NCBI RefSeq assembly: GCF_024298925.1
Contig: NZ_CP101283.1
Coordinates: forward strand, 1,054,001 to 1,118,000
DNA length: 64,000 nt
Source: Phenylobacterium sp. LH3H17
GTDB taxonomy: Bacteria > Pseudomonadota > Alphaproteobacteria > Caulobacterales > Caulobacteraceae
Reading direction: 5' to 3'
Part shown: one piece after another, positions 26,101-35,676 of the stretch
Numbering within the stretch: the stretch's first letter is position 1
Layout of the letters: every line of letters begins with the position of its first letter
Position numbers and translations under genes: made by a program
The notes under the pieces: model-generated
What the model was told of the DNA's origin: nothing
Seen by the model: only the letters and a program-made list of their open reading frames with translations
Databases searched by the model: none

Positions 26101-26408
26101 CGATTCCGCGGCTTGAAGATTCGCGGTTAACGCGAATCGAGGAACCCGCGGAACACGGCCGAAACGAACCATGACCGAATCAGCGACTCCGCCCGATTCA
26201 GTCTTTGTTCCCTACAAGGTATTGTATCCCAAAGGCGCAGAGGCACAAATGCGTACGGCCCCCGCCTGCGGTTTTTTGGCCTTCCGGGCCCAGGATGACC
26301 GGATACGTGGCCGCTCCGCCTTGACGCCGGACGCAGCCTTCGCCTATATCGCCGGCTCTCGCGCGGGTCCGCCCGCCGCATCCTTATTTCTCGCGTAGGT
26401 CAGAAGCC
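26101..26408 (+). promoter_or_regulatory. rpmB upstream region with six clustered GANTC sites
   Basis: A 308-nt gap without a convincing gene. It holds GANTC sites at 26102, 26118, 26134, 26177, 26185 and 26195, that is six in 98 bp. GANTC is the target of the cell-cycle methyltransferase CcrM in alphaproteobacteria and is otherwise rare. Two of them form the arms of the inverted repeat GATTCGCG-GTTAA-CGCGAATC (26118-26138). The region probably contains the rpmB promoter, perhaps methylation-sensitive through GcrA. A 75-codon frame at 26171-26398 crosses it but has no family character. Confidence 0.5.
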
Positions 26409-26708
26409 ATGTCGCGTCGTTGCGAACTCACCGGTATCGGCCCCATGGTCGGCCACAATGTGAGCCACTCGAATATCAAGACCAAGCGCCGGTTCTTGCC
26501 TGCTCTTGCGCCAGCCTCGCTGCAGTCGGATGCGCTCGGCCAGACCTTCCGTCTGCGCATCACCAACGCGGCCCTGCGCACCCTGGACTTCCGGGGCGGC
26601 CTGGACGTTTTCCTGATCAAGGCTCGTGACGAGAACCTCTCGCCGCGCGCGCTGAAGATCAAGAAGCAGGTGAAGGCCAAGCTCGCCGCGCAGACCGCGG
26701 CCGCCTGA
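26409..26708 (+). CDS. rpmB: 50S ribosomal protein L28
   Basis: A 99-residue basic ribosomal protein starting [20 protein letters not shown], with [17 protein letters not shown] and the C-terminal [20 protein letters not shown] block of alphaproteobacterial L28. Expected length. It is single, preceded by the GANTC-rich region and followed by a strong terminator. Confidence 0.97.
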   Translation: MSRRCELTGIGPMVGHNVSHSNIKTKRRFLPALAPASLQSDALGQTFRLRITNAALRTLDFRGGLDVFLIKARDENLSPRALKIKKQVKAKLAAQTAAA

Positions 26709-26730
26709 GCCCGACCACATCGGATTTCGA

Positions 26731-26757
26731 AAGGGCCGTCCCTCGGGGCGGCCCTTT
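26731..26757 (+). terminator. Rho-independent terminator of rpmB
   Basis: AAGGGCCGTCC ... GGGGCGGCCCTTTT forms a GC-rich stem with a short loop and ends in a TTTT run, 25 nt past the rpmB stop codon. Confidence 0.85.
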
Positions 26758-26832
26758 TGCTTTGACGAACGCCCTGGCGCGTGGAGAGCTTGGCCCCATG
26801 TCTGCGCCGAGCAGACCTGGAGAGGCGTCGCA

Positions 26833-27753
26833 ATGATCCCAAACAAGACCGTCGTAGCCCTGGCCGCGCTCATCGCCCTGGCCGGATGTTCGCAGATGAG
26901 CGAATCCGCCGTCCCGGCGCCCCCGCCGAGGACCGCCCTGTCCGCCGACGTTTTCAGCTTCAAGATCGGCGCCCTGGAAGCGACAGCCCTGAAGGATGGC
27001 GATCTTCTGGTTCCCAACGACGGCAAGACCTTTGGAATCGGGCGGCCCGCCAGCGATGTCGCCGCCGTGTTGAAGGCCGCCGGCGCGCCAAGCGATGTCC
27101 TAAGCCTCAGCATCCAGCCGCTTCTTGTGCGGGGCGAGGGCAAGGTCCTACTGTTCGACGCCGGGGCGGCCGGCGTCTCGTGGGCGCCGCAGGCCGGCAA
27201 GCTCGCCGCGCCGCTCCGCGCCGCCGGCGTCGATCCGGCGCAGGTCACCGACATCTTCATCTCTCACAGTCACGGCGACCACATCGGCGGACTAGTGCGG
27301 GGAAATGGCCTGTTGAGCTTCCCCAACGCCGTGATTCACATCTCGGCTCCCGAGTGGCAGGCGATGCAGGCTGAGGCCAGCCTCGCGCCGACCGTCGCCG
27401 CCATGGCCCCGAAGGTTTTAGCCTTCCAGCCCGGGGCCGTCATCCTGCCGGGTCTGGTGACAGCTGTCGCCGTGAACGGCCACACGCCGGGGCATAGCGC
27501 CTACGAGATCGCCTCGGGCGCGGAACGGCTGCTCTATATCGGCGACGCGGCCCACCATTTCGTCGTCTCAGTGCGGAAGCCCGACTGGACCATCGACTAT
27601 GACGGCGACGCCCCCACCGCCCAGGCCAGCCGCCGCGACCTGCTCAAGCGCGCCGCCGGTGGGAATCTCCGGCTCTACGCGCCGCACTTCCCGTTCCCCG
27701 GCGTCGGACGTGTCCGCGCCGAGGCCGACGGCTTCGTCTGGGTTCCGGAATAG
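26833..27753 (+). CDS. MBL-fold metallohydrolase lipoprotein
   Basis: A 306-residue protein with a lipoprotein signal (MIPNKTVVALAALIALAGC, Cys 19). The metallo-beta-lactamase metal ligands are all visible: SHSHGDHIGG (about residues 144-153), GHTPGH, GDAAHH and the closing PHFPFPG. The spacing is like that of AHL-lactonase or quorum-quenching members (substrates: lactones, phosphoesters or beta-lactams), but activity cannot be assigned. GGAGAGG precedes ATG 26833. Convergent with the phytase-like gene (9-nt gap). Confidence 0.88.
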   Translation: MIPNKTVVALAALIALAGCSQMSESAVPAPPPRTALSADVFSFKIGALEATALKDGDLLVPNDGKTFGIGRPASDVAAVLKAAGAPSDVLSLSIQPLLVRGEGKVLLFDAGAAGVSWAPQAGKLAAPLRAAGVDPAQVTDIFISHSHGDHIGGLVRGNGLLSFPNAVIHISAPEWQAMQAEASLAPTVAAMAPKVLAFQPGAVILPGLVTAVAVNGHTPGHSAYEIASGAERLLYIGDAAHHFVVSVRKPDWTIDYDGDAPTAQASRRDLLKRAAGGNLRLYAPHFPFPGVGRVRAEADGFVWVPE

Positions 27754-27762
27754 CCGGGCGCC

Positions 27763-28716
27763 TTATGGCTTCCAGTCGAACGCCAGCAGCAGGGTTCGCT
27801 GGGAGCTCTGAAAATTGTCGTCGGAGAGCAGGTAGAACCGGATGGTCCCGTCCTTGGCCGGCACCGCCGCCACGGCCTCGAAATTGTCGATGGTGAGCGG
27901 CCGTGCCAGGTCCATGCGGGCGACCTCGGTCTTGTCGTCGCGCACAACCAGGCTGACCCGGTTGCCGCGCACCGGGTCCCAGGCGCGGAGCACCCAGGCG
28001 GTGCGGCCCTGCGGCAGGCGCGCGACCGCCACCAGGCCGAACTCCGGCGGCTTGGCGATGACCGGACCCGGCGCGCACGTGGTCGAGATCCGGCAGGTCC
28101 AGGTCTGACCACTTTCCTCGGCGCCGGCGACATAGGCGTCGGCGCCCGCAGCGGCGTCGGGGCCGAGGGCCTCCAGCCCGGCGTTGTCGGGGAAGGTCGC
28201 CTGCGGCATGGGGGCCGGCCGCGGCGGGCCGCCGGCGGCCGGATAGAGCCAGATGCGATGGCGTTGCTCGAAGCTGACCAGCAGGTCGCCGTTCCGCAGC
28301 AAGGCCAGACCCTCGGAATCGCCCTCCTGCTTGCCCTGCAGCGGCTTGCCGTCGGGATTTGTCAGAGCCGACACCCGCCCGTCGGTCAGGCCGACCAGCC
28401 GCCCGGTCTTGTCCAGCACCAGCCGAGCCTTGATCAGGTCGCCCTCGTCGCTGACCGTGGTCACCGCACCGCCGGCGCCGATCGCCAGGTCGGACAGGCC
28501 GTGGAAGCGCGCGGTGTCAGGCGAGGACAGCACCAGGCCACCGGCGTAGCGGAAGGCGCCGACGCGGTCCTGGCTCGGATCCTGCGGGTTCAGGGCGACC
28601 GCCTTGGCGACGATGGTGATCCCTGGGCCGGCCGGGACAGGGGAGGCAGGCAGGGTCACGGGCTGGGCGCAGGCCGTCAGGGCCAGCGCCGCGGCCAGAA
28701 CCAGTCCTGATCTCAC
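27763..28716 (-). CDS. Esterase-like activity of phytase family lipoprotein
   Basis: A 317-residue lipoprotein, signal [18 protein letters not shown] (lipobox LTAC). The rest is a beta-propeller-like PF13449-type domain: [49 protein letters not shown] and [11 protein letters not shown]. Function of the family is not established. The start is the GTG at 28716-28714, which overlaps the cobT stop codon (GTGA); earlier in-frame codons lie inside cobT and give nonsense. Coupling to cobT is recurrent in Caulobacterales as far as I recall, though no mechanistic link is known. Confidence 0.82.
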   Translation of the reverse strand: MRSGLVLAAALALTACAQPVTLPASPVPAGPGITIVAKAVALNPQDPSQDRVGAFRYAGGLVLSSPDTARFHGLSDLAIGAGGAVTTVSDEGDLIKARLVLDKTGRLVGLTDGRVSALTNPDGKPLQGKQEGDSEGLALLRNGDLLVSFEQRHRIWLYPAAGGPPRPAPMPQATFPDNAGLEALGPDAAAGADAYVAGAEESGQTWTCRISTTCAPGPVIAKPPEFGLVAVARLPQGRTAWVLRAWDPVRGNRVSLVVRDDKTEVARMDLARPLTIDNFEAVAAVPAKDGTIRFYLLSDDNFQSSQRTLLLAFDWKP

Positions 28717-30662
28717 GCGACGGCTCTCCGCACTTCCTTGAATGTCGAGCGCCGGGCCGCGGGGCCCTGCGGCCCCTGGGTGTTTGGCGGCGGCTGCAGC
28801 AGGTTGGCGTTCTTTCGGGTCAGCCGGCGCACCTCCTCGTCGAACAGTTCGGCCAGCTGGTCGACGATGGCGCCGGCCAGCTGCTCCACGTCGACGATGG
28901 TCACGGCGCGGCGATAGTAGCGGGTCACATCGTGGCCGATGCCGATGGCGATGAGCTGAACCGGGCTCTTGGACTCGATCTCGCCGATCACCTCGCGCAG
29001 GTGGCGTTCCAGATAGTGGCCGGAGTTCACCGACAGGGTGGAGTCGTCCACCGGCGCGCCGTCGGAAATCACCATCAGGATGCGGCGCTGCTCGGAGCGG
29101 CCCATCAGCCGCTGGTGCGCCCACATAAGCGCCTCGCCGTCGATGTTCTCCTTGAGCAACCCCTCGCGCATCATCAGGCCGAGATTGCGCCGCGCCCGGC
29201 GCCAGGGAGCGTCAGCGGCCTTGTAGATGATGTGGCGCAGGTCGTTCAGCCGGCCCGGCTGGGCGGGCTTGCCGGCTTTCAGCCAGTCCTCGCGGCTGGT
29301 CCCGCCTTTCCAGGCCCGGGTGGTGAAGCCGAGGATCTCGGTCTTCACGCCGCAGCGCTCCAGGGTGCGCGCCAGGATGTCGGCGCAGACCGCCGCCACC
29401 ATGATCGGCCGACCGCGCATGGACCCGGAATTGTCGATCAGAATAGTGACCACCGTGTCGCGGAACTCGGTGTCTTCCTCTTCCTTGAAGGCCAGTGAGG
29501 CGGTGGGATCGGTGATCACCCGCGTCAGGCGCGCCACGTCCAGGATCCCTTCCTCCAGGTCGAAGGTCCAGGAGCGGTTCTGCTGGGCCATCAGCTTGCG
29601 CTGCAGCTTGTTGGCCAGGCGCGAGACCACGGTGGATAGACTGGCCAGTTGCTGGTCGAGATAGGCCCGCAGCCGGGTCAGCTCCTCGGCGTCGCACAGC
29701 TCCTCGGCGGCCACCACCTCGTCATGGGCGGTGGTGAAGATCTTGTAGGTGGCCTGCTTGCCCTCGCCCTTCAGGTCGGGACGGGCCGGCTGCTCGCCGT
29801 CGCCCATCTCGGGCGGCTCGTCGCTGTCCTCAGCGTCGGAATCGTCGTCGGCCTGCATGGCCTGGCTGTCGGCGTCCTCGCTCTCGCGATGGGTCGCTTC
29901 GCTGTCGTCCATGGAGGCCTGTTGCGGCGACTGGCCCTCGCCGTCGCCCTCGTCGCCGTCGTCGCTGGCTTCGCTCTCGCCCTCGTCGCCTTCCTCGTCC
30001 TCGTCGGCCTGGTCGGGCGCGTCGGAGAGGTCGTCGCCCATGGAGAGGTCGCGCAGGATGGTCCGGGCGATGCGGGCATAGGCCTTCTGGTCGTGGAAGG
30101 CGTCCGCCAGCTTGTCGAGATCGGGGCCGGCCTTACTCTCCACCTCGGCGCGGAACAGGTCGACCAGGGCCTTGGCCATGGCGGGCGGCGGCTCGCCGGT
30201 CATCCGCTCGCGGGCCAGGAGGCCGATCACGTCGGCCATCGGCGGATTGGCCAGGGCCTCCAGCTGGTTCAGCGGCTTCTTGGCCCAGGCATGCTCATGC
30301 ACCGCGCGCAGGTTCTCCTTCACCCCGCCAAGGGCGTTCGCGCCGACGGCCTCGATGCGGGCCTGCTCCAGCGCGTCATAGACCGGCGCGCCCAGGGCCG
30401 AGGCCGGCCGCGCCTTGTTGTGGGCGGTGACATCGTGGTGGGCGATGCGCAGGGCCATCTGGTCGGCCAGGCCGCGAATGCGCGAGGCGTCGGCCGGGGT
30501 GAGGTCGCGCGGGGGATGCGGCAAGACGGCGCGCTTGCCGGTGAGTTGCGGCCCCTCGCCGGAGAAGACAATCTCCAGGTCGGGCATCTCTGCGAGCGAG
30601 CGCGCGGCGTTGGCCAGCGCGCGCTTGAAGGGCTCGATTGGGCTTTCCGGATTCTTCGCCAT
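28713..30662 (-). CDS. cobT: Cobaltochelatase subunit CobT
   Basis: A 649-residue subunit of the aerobic cobalamin cobaltochelatase, partner of CobS and CobN. It inserts cobalt into hydrogenobyrinic acid diamide. The N-terminal helical part is followed by a very acidic linker (about residues 220-300, runs of Asp/Glu) and a C-terminal von Willebrand A domain with [15 protein letters not shown] (near residue 410) and [10 protein letters not shown]. No CobN gene is in the window. Unlike textbook cobS-cobT pairs, cobS lies 2.9 kb upstream on the same strand with three genes between. Confidence 0.95.
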   Translation of the reverse strand: MAKNPESPIEPFKRALANAARSLAEMPDLEIVFSGEGPQLTGKRAVLPHPPRDLTPADASRIRGLADQMALRIAHHDVTAHNKARPASALGAPVYDALEQARIEAVGANALGGVKENLRAVHEHAWAKKPLNQLEALANPPMADVIGLLARERMTGEPPPAMAKALVDLFRAEVESKAGPDLDKLADAFHDQKAYARIARTILRDLSMGDDLSDAPDQADEDEEGDEGESEASDDGDEGDGEGQSPQQASMDDSEATHRESEDADSQAMQADDDSDAEDSDEPPEMGDGEQPARPDLKGEGKQATYKIFTTAHDEVVAAEELCDAEELTRLRAYLDQQLASLSTVVSRLANKLQRKLMAQQNRSWTFDLEEGILDVARLTRVITDPTASLAFKEEEDTEFRDTVVTILIDNSGSMRGRPIMVAAVCADILARTLERCGVKTEILGFTTRAWKGGTSREDWLKAGKPAQPGRLNDLRHIIYKAADAPWRRARRNLGLMMREGLLKENIDGEALMWAHQRLMGRSEQRRILMVISDGAPVDDSTLSVNSGHYLERHLREVIGEIESKSPVQLIAIGIGHDVTRYYRRAVTIVDVEQLAGAIVDQLAELFDEEVRRLTRKNANLLQPPPNTQGPQGPAARRSTFKEVRRAVA

Positions 30663-30805
30663 GGTCCCAACGTCATAGCGCGCGGGCGATGGGGGAGGGA
30701 AGGGGGCCGTGGCGTCAGTGTCGCACCCCGATGGAAGGTCACTCTCCGTTTACGCATTCACGCAAGGGTTGCGGAGCGTTCGTACACAGTGAATGGGAGA
30801 GAAGC

Positions 30806-32065
30806 TTGACCGCGGTGGCCTGTCTGAGAGTGGCCGTCGAAGCCGACCGCACCGGCATCCCCGCGGCCACGCTGGGCCCACTGGTGGCCAAGTTCGCTTC
30901 CGCCTACCTCGAGAGCCGCTGGCTGTGGCCACGCAAGTTCGCGCCGCTCACCCACTATTCCTTCCTGCTGAACGATCCCGGTTCCGACGAGATGAACGTC
31001 GCCGAGCTCGCCCGGCTGTCGGACGAATTACAGATCAAGCTGTTCGGCGAGGCCGAGGATGGCGAGATCGGCCTGCTGCTGTTCGAAGGACCGCCCGAGG
31101 CGGTGACCGCCTTCGCCGCCCTGGACGCCGCCACCGTCGCGCGCGCGATGACCGATCCCAGCCTGCTGCCGCCTGGCGGCCGGCTCAGCCGGATCGAAAC
31201 CCCCGAACAGGCCGCCGCGCGCGCCGCCAGGGAGGCCCGGCCGGAGCCGAAGGTCTCCCGGCCGAGCGGTCCGGGCTGGGTCGAGCAGCACGTGATGATC
31301 GGCCAGGACACGATGGCCGACGCCGCGGCCCTGCTGAAGCAGGCCCTGCCTCAGCTCGTGGGCCTGCAGGGAATCTACTTCGCGCCGCGGGGCCTATTCG
31401 TCGGGGACGTGGTGAGCTCGACACCGGGAACCGCCCGCACCCACCTGACCCTGGTGGAGGGCGCCGACCACATGCCCCGGGAGCCGCAGGCCTTCGACCG
31501 CGACTGCGTCGAGGCGGCCAAGCGCTATCTGGAACCGCCCGGCGTCACCGGCATGCTGTACCTGCCGATCTGCTATTCCAACATCATCCGCTCCAATTCG
31601 CGGGCGGATTACGAGACCATGCTGCAGTCGCTGCCTTCGGCACTGCGGCCCCAGCTCGCCGCGGCGGTCTATGACGTGCCGCGCGACCCCGCCTTCACCG
31701 CGCTTCGCCAGCTTCGCGCCACCTTGGAGCGCTATTTCACCAAGATCGACCTGCGCACCCCGGATCCCGGCTTCGAGGTCGAGAAGCTGCCGCACGAGGC
31801 GGTGACCAGCGTCACCCTGGTCCTGCCCGAGGGCGACACCCGGACGAGGCTGGTCGCCCTGCGCCGATTCGCCGAACGGCTGTCGCTGTTCAAGCAGAAG
31901 CGGATCTGGCCGGCCGTCACCAACGTCCGCAACAGGACCGAGCTGGACGCCTGCATCGCCTTCTCCATCCCGTTCGTCACCGGTCCCGCCGTCTGCCGCC
32001 TGCAGACCGAACCGGTTGGCGGACGGATGCAGGACGTCCGCGCGCTGCCGGTCCTAGCCGCCTGA
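30806..32065 (+). CDS. Uncharacterised protein, possible degenerate EAL-like fold
   Basis: A 419-residue soluble protein that I cannot place in a named family. Start: TTG 30806 is preferred because GGGAGAG lies just upstream; GTG at 30815 or an upstream ATG are alternatives. The N-terminal third ([38 protein letters not shown]) is helical. The C-terminal 250 residues, with [37 protein letters not shown] and [14 protein letters not shown], alternate strands and helices like a worn EAL-type barrel. No EAL, DDFG or metal residues are seen, so any such domain would be non-catalytic. It is divergent from cobT (143 nt) and followed by the DUF1328 gene. Confidence 0.7.
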   Translation: MTAVACLRVAVEADRTGIPAATLGPLVAKFASAYLESRWLWPRKFAPLTHYSFLLNDPGSDEMNVAELARLSDELQIKLFGEAEDGEIGLLLFEGPPEAVTAFAALDAATVARAMTDPSLLPPGGRLSRIETPEQAAARAAREARPEPKVSRPSGPGWVEQHVMIGQDTMADAAALLKQALPQLVGLQGIYFAPRGLFVGDVVSSTPGTARTHLTLVEGADHMPREPQAFDRDCVEAAKRYLEPPGVTGMLYLPICYSNIIRSNSRADYETMLQSLPSALRPQLAAAVYDVPRDPAFTALRQLRATLERYFTKIDLRTPDPGFEVEKLPHEAVTSVTLVLPEGDTRTRLVALRRFAERLSLFKQKRIWPAVTNVRNRTELDACIAFSIPFVTGPAVCRLQTEPVGGRMQDVRALPVLAA

Positions 32066-32129
32066 CGGCCAGACGGAACGGCGAACGGCGATCCGCGTTG
32101 CGATACCACGCTGTTCAAGGAGGCACGCC

Positions 32130-32309
32130 GTGCTCAAGTGGGCTCTCATCTTCGCCGTCGTCGCGCTGATCGCCGGCGCTCTCGGGTTTGGCGGAATCGC
32201 CGGCGCGGCCGCCGGCGTCGCCAAGTTCCTGTTCTTCATCTTCCTGATCGGCTTCGTGATCTTCCTGGTCCTGGGCTTCATGGCCGGAAAGAAGATCACG
32301 GGCGGCTGA
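32130..32309 (+). CDS. DUF1328 family small membrane protein (YtjA-like)
   Basis: A 59-residue protein started by GTG 32130 with an ideal AAGGAGG ribosome-binding site (32117-32123). It has two transmembrane helices: [20 protein letters not shown], then [20 protein letters not shown], with a [12 protein letters not shown] loop and basic KKITGG tail. This is the DUF1328/YtjA pattern, a stress-associated membrane protein of unknown function. It is 64 nt downstream of the uncharacterised gene on the same strand and convergent with the DUF3089 gene. Confidence 0.88.
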   Translation: MLKWALIFAVVALIAGALGFGGIAGAAAGVAKFLFFIFLIGFVIFLVLGFMAGKKITGG

Positions 32310-32331
32310 CGCCGCCCGCGAACTCCTCAGG

Positions 32332-33498
32332 CTATTGCTTGGCGCGCCAGGCCTTGCCCTGGGTCTCCACCAGAGCAATCAGGTTGCCCATGGCGACATT
32401 GACGTCGACCAGGTGCAGGCCCCAGTCCGGGGTCACCGCGCCCGGCTTGATGGCGTCGATCCGCGGGTCGGCGGGATCGGCGTTCACACCGACGGCCAGG
32501 TAGTTAAAGCCGTCCTTGTTGATGCAGGTCGCGCTCAATAGGCCGGGAACAGAGGCGAACGGCGTGTCCACCGTCACGCCCTTGGCCCAGCCCGCCTTGT
32601 CGTGGCCGTTGCCGCCGGTCGCCATGTAGGCGTGCAACTCGCCCTTGCCGCCCGACAGATTGGCGGGGTTCACGCAGGCCGCCTCCATCGCGGAATTGGG
32701 TTCGCGCGGCTTGCCGAAGCGACTGATCGCTGGGGGCGGGGCGGATTCAAGGAAACTCGCATAGGCCACCGCGCAGCCGGTCTGGGTGGCAGACTTGCAA
32801 AGCGGCATCGACTTAAACGTCCCGGTGTCCTGCCCCTTGGTCACCGGCAGGTTGGTCCCCAGCAGCAGGGCGGAGACGATCTTGGCCTGGACCGGCTTGC
32901 CGTCGATCTCGCTGGCGATGAGCTGGGTCAGCACGCCCGAGCCCTGGCTGTGGCCGATCAGGACCACGCCGCGGCCCTTGTTCTCCGTCGCGAGATACTG
33001 GTTCCAGGCGTCGACGACGTCCTGGTAGCCAGTCTGCGGCCGCGGGGCGTTGGACGCCGATCCGTCGGGCATGGGCTGGCCGGTGATCATCGCGCGCAGG
33101 GCCGTCAGGGTGAACTGCCGGTACATGGGCGCATAGACCCGGCATTTGGAAGCGAACCGCGAGAGCTGCTGCTCGACCACGCGCTGCTCCTCGGCGTTCG
33201 GGGTCATGTCCGACAGCACCGACTTGTCCATCGACACGGTGGGATAGACGTAGAAGCAATCGATCGGCGCCTTGGGGTCGGCCTTCCAGGCCTCCTTGGT
33301 CGCCTTGCCGTCGGCCGTGATCACGGTTGAGGTATTGTCGCCAGAACAGGCGTCGGCACGTCCCGGCCAGCAAAGCCAGTTCTCGGTTTTCGAGTAGTCG
33401 TTATGCTCGGCGGCCGGTACCTGGGCGGAGGCCGGCGAGGCCAAGGCGGCGAGTGTGAGTATGCCTGCGGCCACGGCCGTCAGCGAAATCCTGGACAT
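32332..33498 (-). CDS. DUF3089 family secreted alpha/beta hydrolase-like protein
   Basis: A 388-residue protein with signal peptide MSRISLTAVAAGILTLAALA (cleavage after ASA). It shows DCFYVYPTVSMD, CRVYAPMYRQFTLTAL and the nucleophile elbow VVLIGHSQGSGVLTQL typical of DUF3089. The C-terminal GLHLVDVNVAMGNL carries the likely catalytic His. Substrate unknown; a lipolytic or peptidase role is possible. ATG 33498 is supported by the signal peptide, and an earlier start at 33540 would disrupt it. It lies between cobT and cobS but does not look related to cobalamin. Confidence 0.86.
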   Translation of the reverse strand: MSRISLTAVAAGILTLAALASPASAQVPAAEHNDYSKTENWLCWPGRADACSGDNTSTVITADGKATKEAWKADPKAPIDCFYVYPTVSMDKSVLSDMTPNAEEQRVVEQQLSRFASKCRVYAPMYRQFTLTALRAMITGQPMPDGSASNAPRPQTGYQDVVDAWNQYLATENKGRGVVLIGHSQGSGVLTQLIASEIDGKPVQAKIVSALLLGTNLPVTKGQDTGTFKSMPLCKSATQTGCAVAYASFLESAPPPAISRFGKPREPNSAMEAACVNPANLSGGKGELHAYMATGGNGHDKAGWAKGVTVDTPFASVPGLLSATCINKDGFNYLAVGVNADPADPRIDAIKPGAVTPDWGLHLVDVNVAMGNLIALVETQGKAWRAKQ

Positions 33499-33573
33499 GT
33501 ATCCCCATTGAAAATCTATTGTTCGCAATGGGGCGAACATCGCGCCGTGGGACGGCGCGGTCCAGTCGCATTA

Positions 33574-34578
33574 TCAGGCCACCCGCACCCGCGCCGTGCT
33601 TTCCGGCAGGTCCTGGCCAAACGCCCGCTGGTAGAACTCGGCCACGGTGCCGCGCTCCAACTCGTCGCACTTGTTCAGGAAGGTCATCCGGAAGGATAGC
33701 GCCAGGTCGCCGCCGAAGATCTCGGCGTTCTGGGCCCAGGTGATCACCGTCCGCGGGCTCATGACCGTGGAGATGTCCCCGTTCATGAAGGCGTTGCGGG
33801 TCATGTCGGCGACGCGGACCATGGCGGCGATCGTGCGCTTGCCCTCGGGCGTGTCGTAGTGCGGCGACTTCGACAGCACGATCTCGGCTTCGACGTCGTG
33901 GGCCAGGTAGTTCAGCGTGGTGACGATCGACCAACGGTCCATCTGACCTTGGTTGATCTGCTGGGTGCCGTGATAGAGGCCCGTGGTGTCGCCCAGACCG
34001 ATGGTGTTGGTCGTCGAGAACAGGCGGAAGAACGGGTTGGGCCGGATCACGCGGTTCTGGTCCAGCAGGGTCAGCTTGCCCTGGGCCTCCAGAATGCGCT
34101 GGATCACGAACATCACGTCCGGGCGGCCGGCGTCGTATTCGTCGAACACCAGGGCCACCGGCCGCTGGATGGTCCAGGGCAGGATGCCTTCGCGGAACTC
34201 GGTGACCTGCTTGCCGTCCTTGAGGACGATGGCGTCCTTTCCGACCAGATCGATGCGGGACACATGGCTGTCCAGGTTCACCCGGATCAGCGGCCAGTTG
34301 AGGCGCGCGGCAACCTGCTCGATGTGGGTCGACTTGCCCGTGCCGTGATAGCCCTGGACCATCACCCTGCGGTCGAAGGCGAACCCGGCGCAGATGGCCT
34401 TGGTCGTCTCCGGATCGAACTTATAGGCGGTGTCCAGATCGGGCACGTGCGCGTCACGCGTCGAGAACGCGGGCACGGTCATGTCGCTGTCCACGCCGAA
34501 GGTCTCGCGAACGGAGACCTTCCTGTCCGGGACCAACGCGATCAGCTTGTCGTCTTGGGTATCGGCGAAAGAAGTCAT
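33574..34578 (-). CDS. cobS: Cobaltochelatase subunit CobS
   Basis: A 334-residue AAA+ ATPase. Walker [14 protein letters not shown] (Lys about 82), Walker [17 protein letters not shown], sensor [19 protein letters not shown] and an Arg-rich C-terminal half. It forms the hexameric ring with CobT that drives cobalt insertion by CobN. ATG 34578 gives the family N-terminus. It is on the same strand as cobT but separated from it. A GCAAAC/GTTTGC inverted repeat (34612-34627) lies 34 nt upstream. Confidence 0.95.
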   Translation of the reverse strand: MTSFADTQDDKLIALVPDRKVSVRETFGVDSDMTVPAFSTRDAHVPDLDTAYKFDPETTKAICAGFAFDRRVMVQGYHGTGKSTHIEQVAARLNWPLIRVNLDSHVSRIDLVGKDAIVLKDGKQVTEFREGILPWTIQRPVALVFDEYDAGRPDVMFVIQRILEAQGKLTLLDQNRVIRPNPFFRLFSTTNTIGLGDTTGLYHGTQQINQGQMDRWSIVTTLNYLAHDVEAEIVLSKSPHYDTPEGKRTIAAMVRVADMTRNAFMNGDISTVMSPRTVITWAQNAEIFGGDLALSFRMTFLNKCDELERGTVAEFYQRAFGQDLPESTARVRVA

Positions 34579-34796
34579 GGCGGGCTTCGATTACAGGGTT
34601 ACGCGGTCAATGCAAACGGCAGTTTGCGGGCTTTGGGCGACTTCGCGCCCGGGTGTGGCTCAGGCGCTTTCCGCATCCTGCCGCGGCTTCCGTTGGGTCA
34701 GTCGCCCCGGGGATTTGGCCGCGCCGGATCGAAGATCGCGGTTTAAGGTAGCGCCCAAGCCTCGAGAATACGAAGCTGGGAACCGGAGGAAACGTC

Positions 34797-35654
34797 ATGG
34801 TCCAGGTCGCCGAGATCATCGTCACGCCGCAGGAGTCAGGCTTCGGCGCCCGGATCGAGGGCGTGGACCTGTCGCGGCCACTGCCGCCGGCCGTCCTCGC
34901 CGAGGTGAAGGCCGCCTGGGCCAGGCATTCGGTGGTGGCCTTTCCCGGCCAGCCCCTGTCGCTGGAGGCGCTGGAGGCCTTCACCCAGACGATCGGCCCG
35001 TTCGGGGTCGATCCGTTCATCGCCCCCATGCCCGGCCACCCGAACGTGCTGGAGCTGCGTCGCGAGCCTGACGAGACGGCGACCAATTTCGGCGCGGGCT
35101 GGCACTCCGACTGGAGCTTCCAGAAGACGCCGCCGGCCGCCACCCTGCTGCGCTCCCAGGTGATCCCCCCGGTGGGCGGCGACACCCTGTTCGCCGATTG
35201 CTCGCGGGCTTACGAGGCCCTGTCACCTGTGATGAAGAAGATGCTGGAGGGCGTTCGGGCGATCCATTCGGCCAGCCGCGCCTACGGGACCCAGGGAGTC
35301 TTCGCCAAGGAGAGCGCCAAGCGGACCATGGAGATCATCGTCTCTCCCGAGGCCGACAAGACGCTCACCCATCCCCTGGTGCGCACGCATCCGGTCACTG
35401 GCCGCAAGGCGCTGTTCGTCAGTCCGGTCTACACCGTGGGGATCGAGGGCATGGCGGTGGCCGAGAGCCAGGCGATTCTCGGCTTCCTGTTCGCCCACAT
35501 CGTCCAGGAGCAGTTCGTCTACCGCCACAGGTGGGAGAAGGACATGCTGCTCATGTGGGACAACCGCTGCACCGTCCACTTCGCCGAGGGCGGCTATGAT
35601 GGGCACCTGCGGGTGATGCACCGAACCACGGTCGCGGGCGAGCCGCCCGTCTAG
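34797..35654 (+). CDS. TauD/TfdA-family 2-oxoglutarate dioxygenase
   Basis: A 285-residue Fe(II)/2-oxoglutarate-dependent dioxygenase. The iron ligands are WHSDWSF (His103, Asp105) and the distal His in DNRCTVHFAEGGYDG, with the 2-oxoglutarate-binding Arg in MHRTTVAGE. The closing motif and length are those of taurine or 2,4-D/alpha-ketoglutarate dioxygenases. Substrate unknown: there is no taurine or sulfonate transporter adjacent. GGAGGAAAC precedes ATG 34797. Convergent with the AbgT gene. Ordinary codon use. Confidence 0.9.
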   Translation: MVQVAEIIVTPQESGFGARIEGVDLSRPLPPAVLAEVKAAWARHSVVAFPGQPLSLEALEAFTQTIGPFGVDPFIAPMPGHPNVLELRREPDETATNFGAGWHSDWSFQKTPPAATLLRSQVIPPVGGDTLFADCSRAYEALSPVMKKMLEGVRAIHSASRAYGTQGVFAKESAKRTMEIIVSPEADKTLTHPLVRTHPVTGRKALFVSPVYTVGIEGMAVAESQAILGFLFAHIVQEQFVYRHRWEKDMLLMWDNRCTVHFAEGGYDGHLRVMHRTTVAGEPPV

Positions 35655-35676
35655 ACAACCTACGACGGAGCGCGAT

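Noticed and set aside
26171..26398. A possible 75-codon gene before rpmB
   Set aside because: It has no family resemblance, lies in the GANTC-rich regulatory stretch and no ribosome-binding site was seen.
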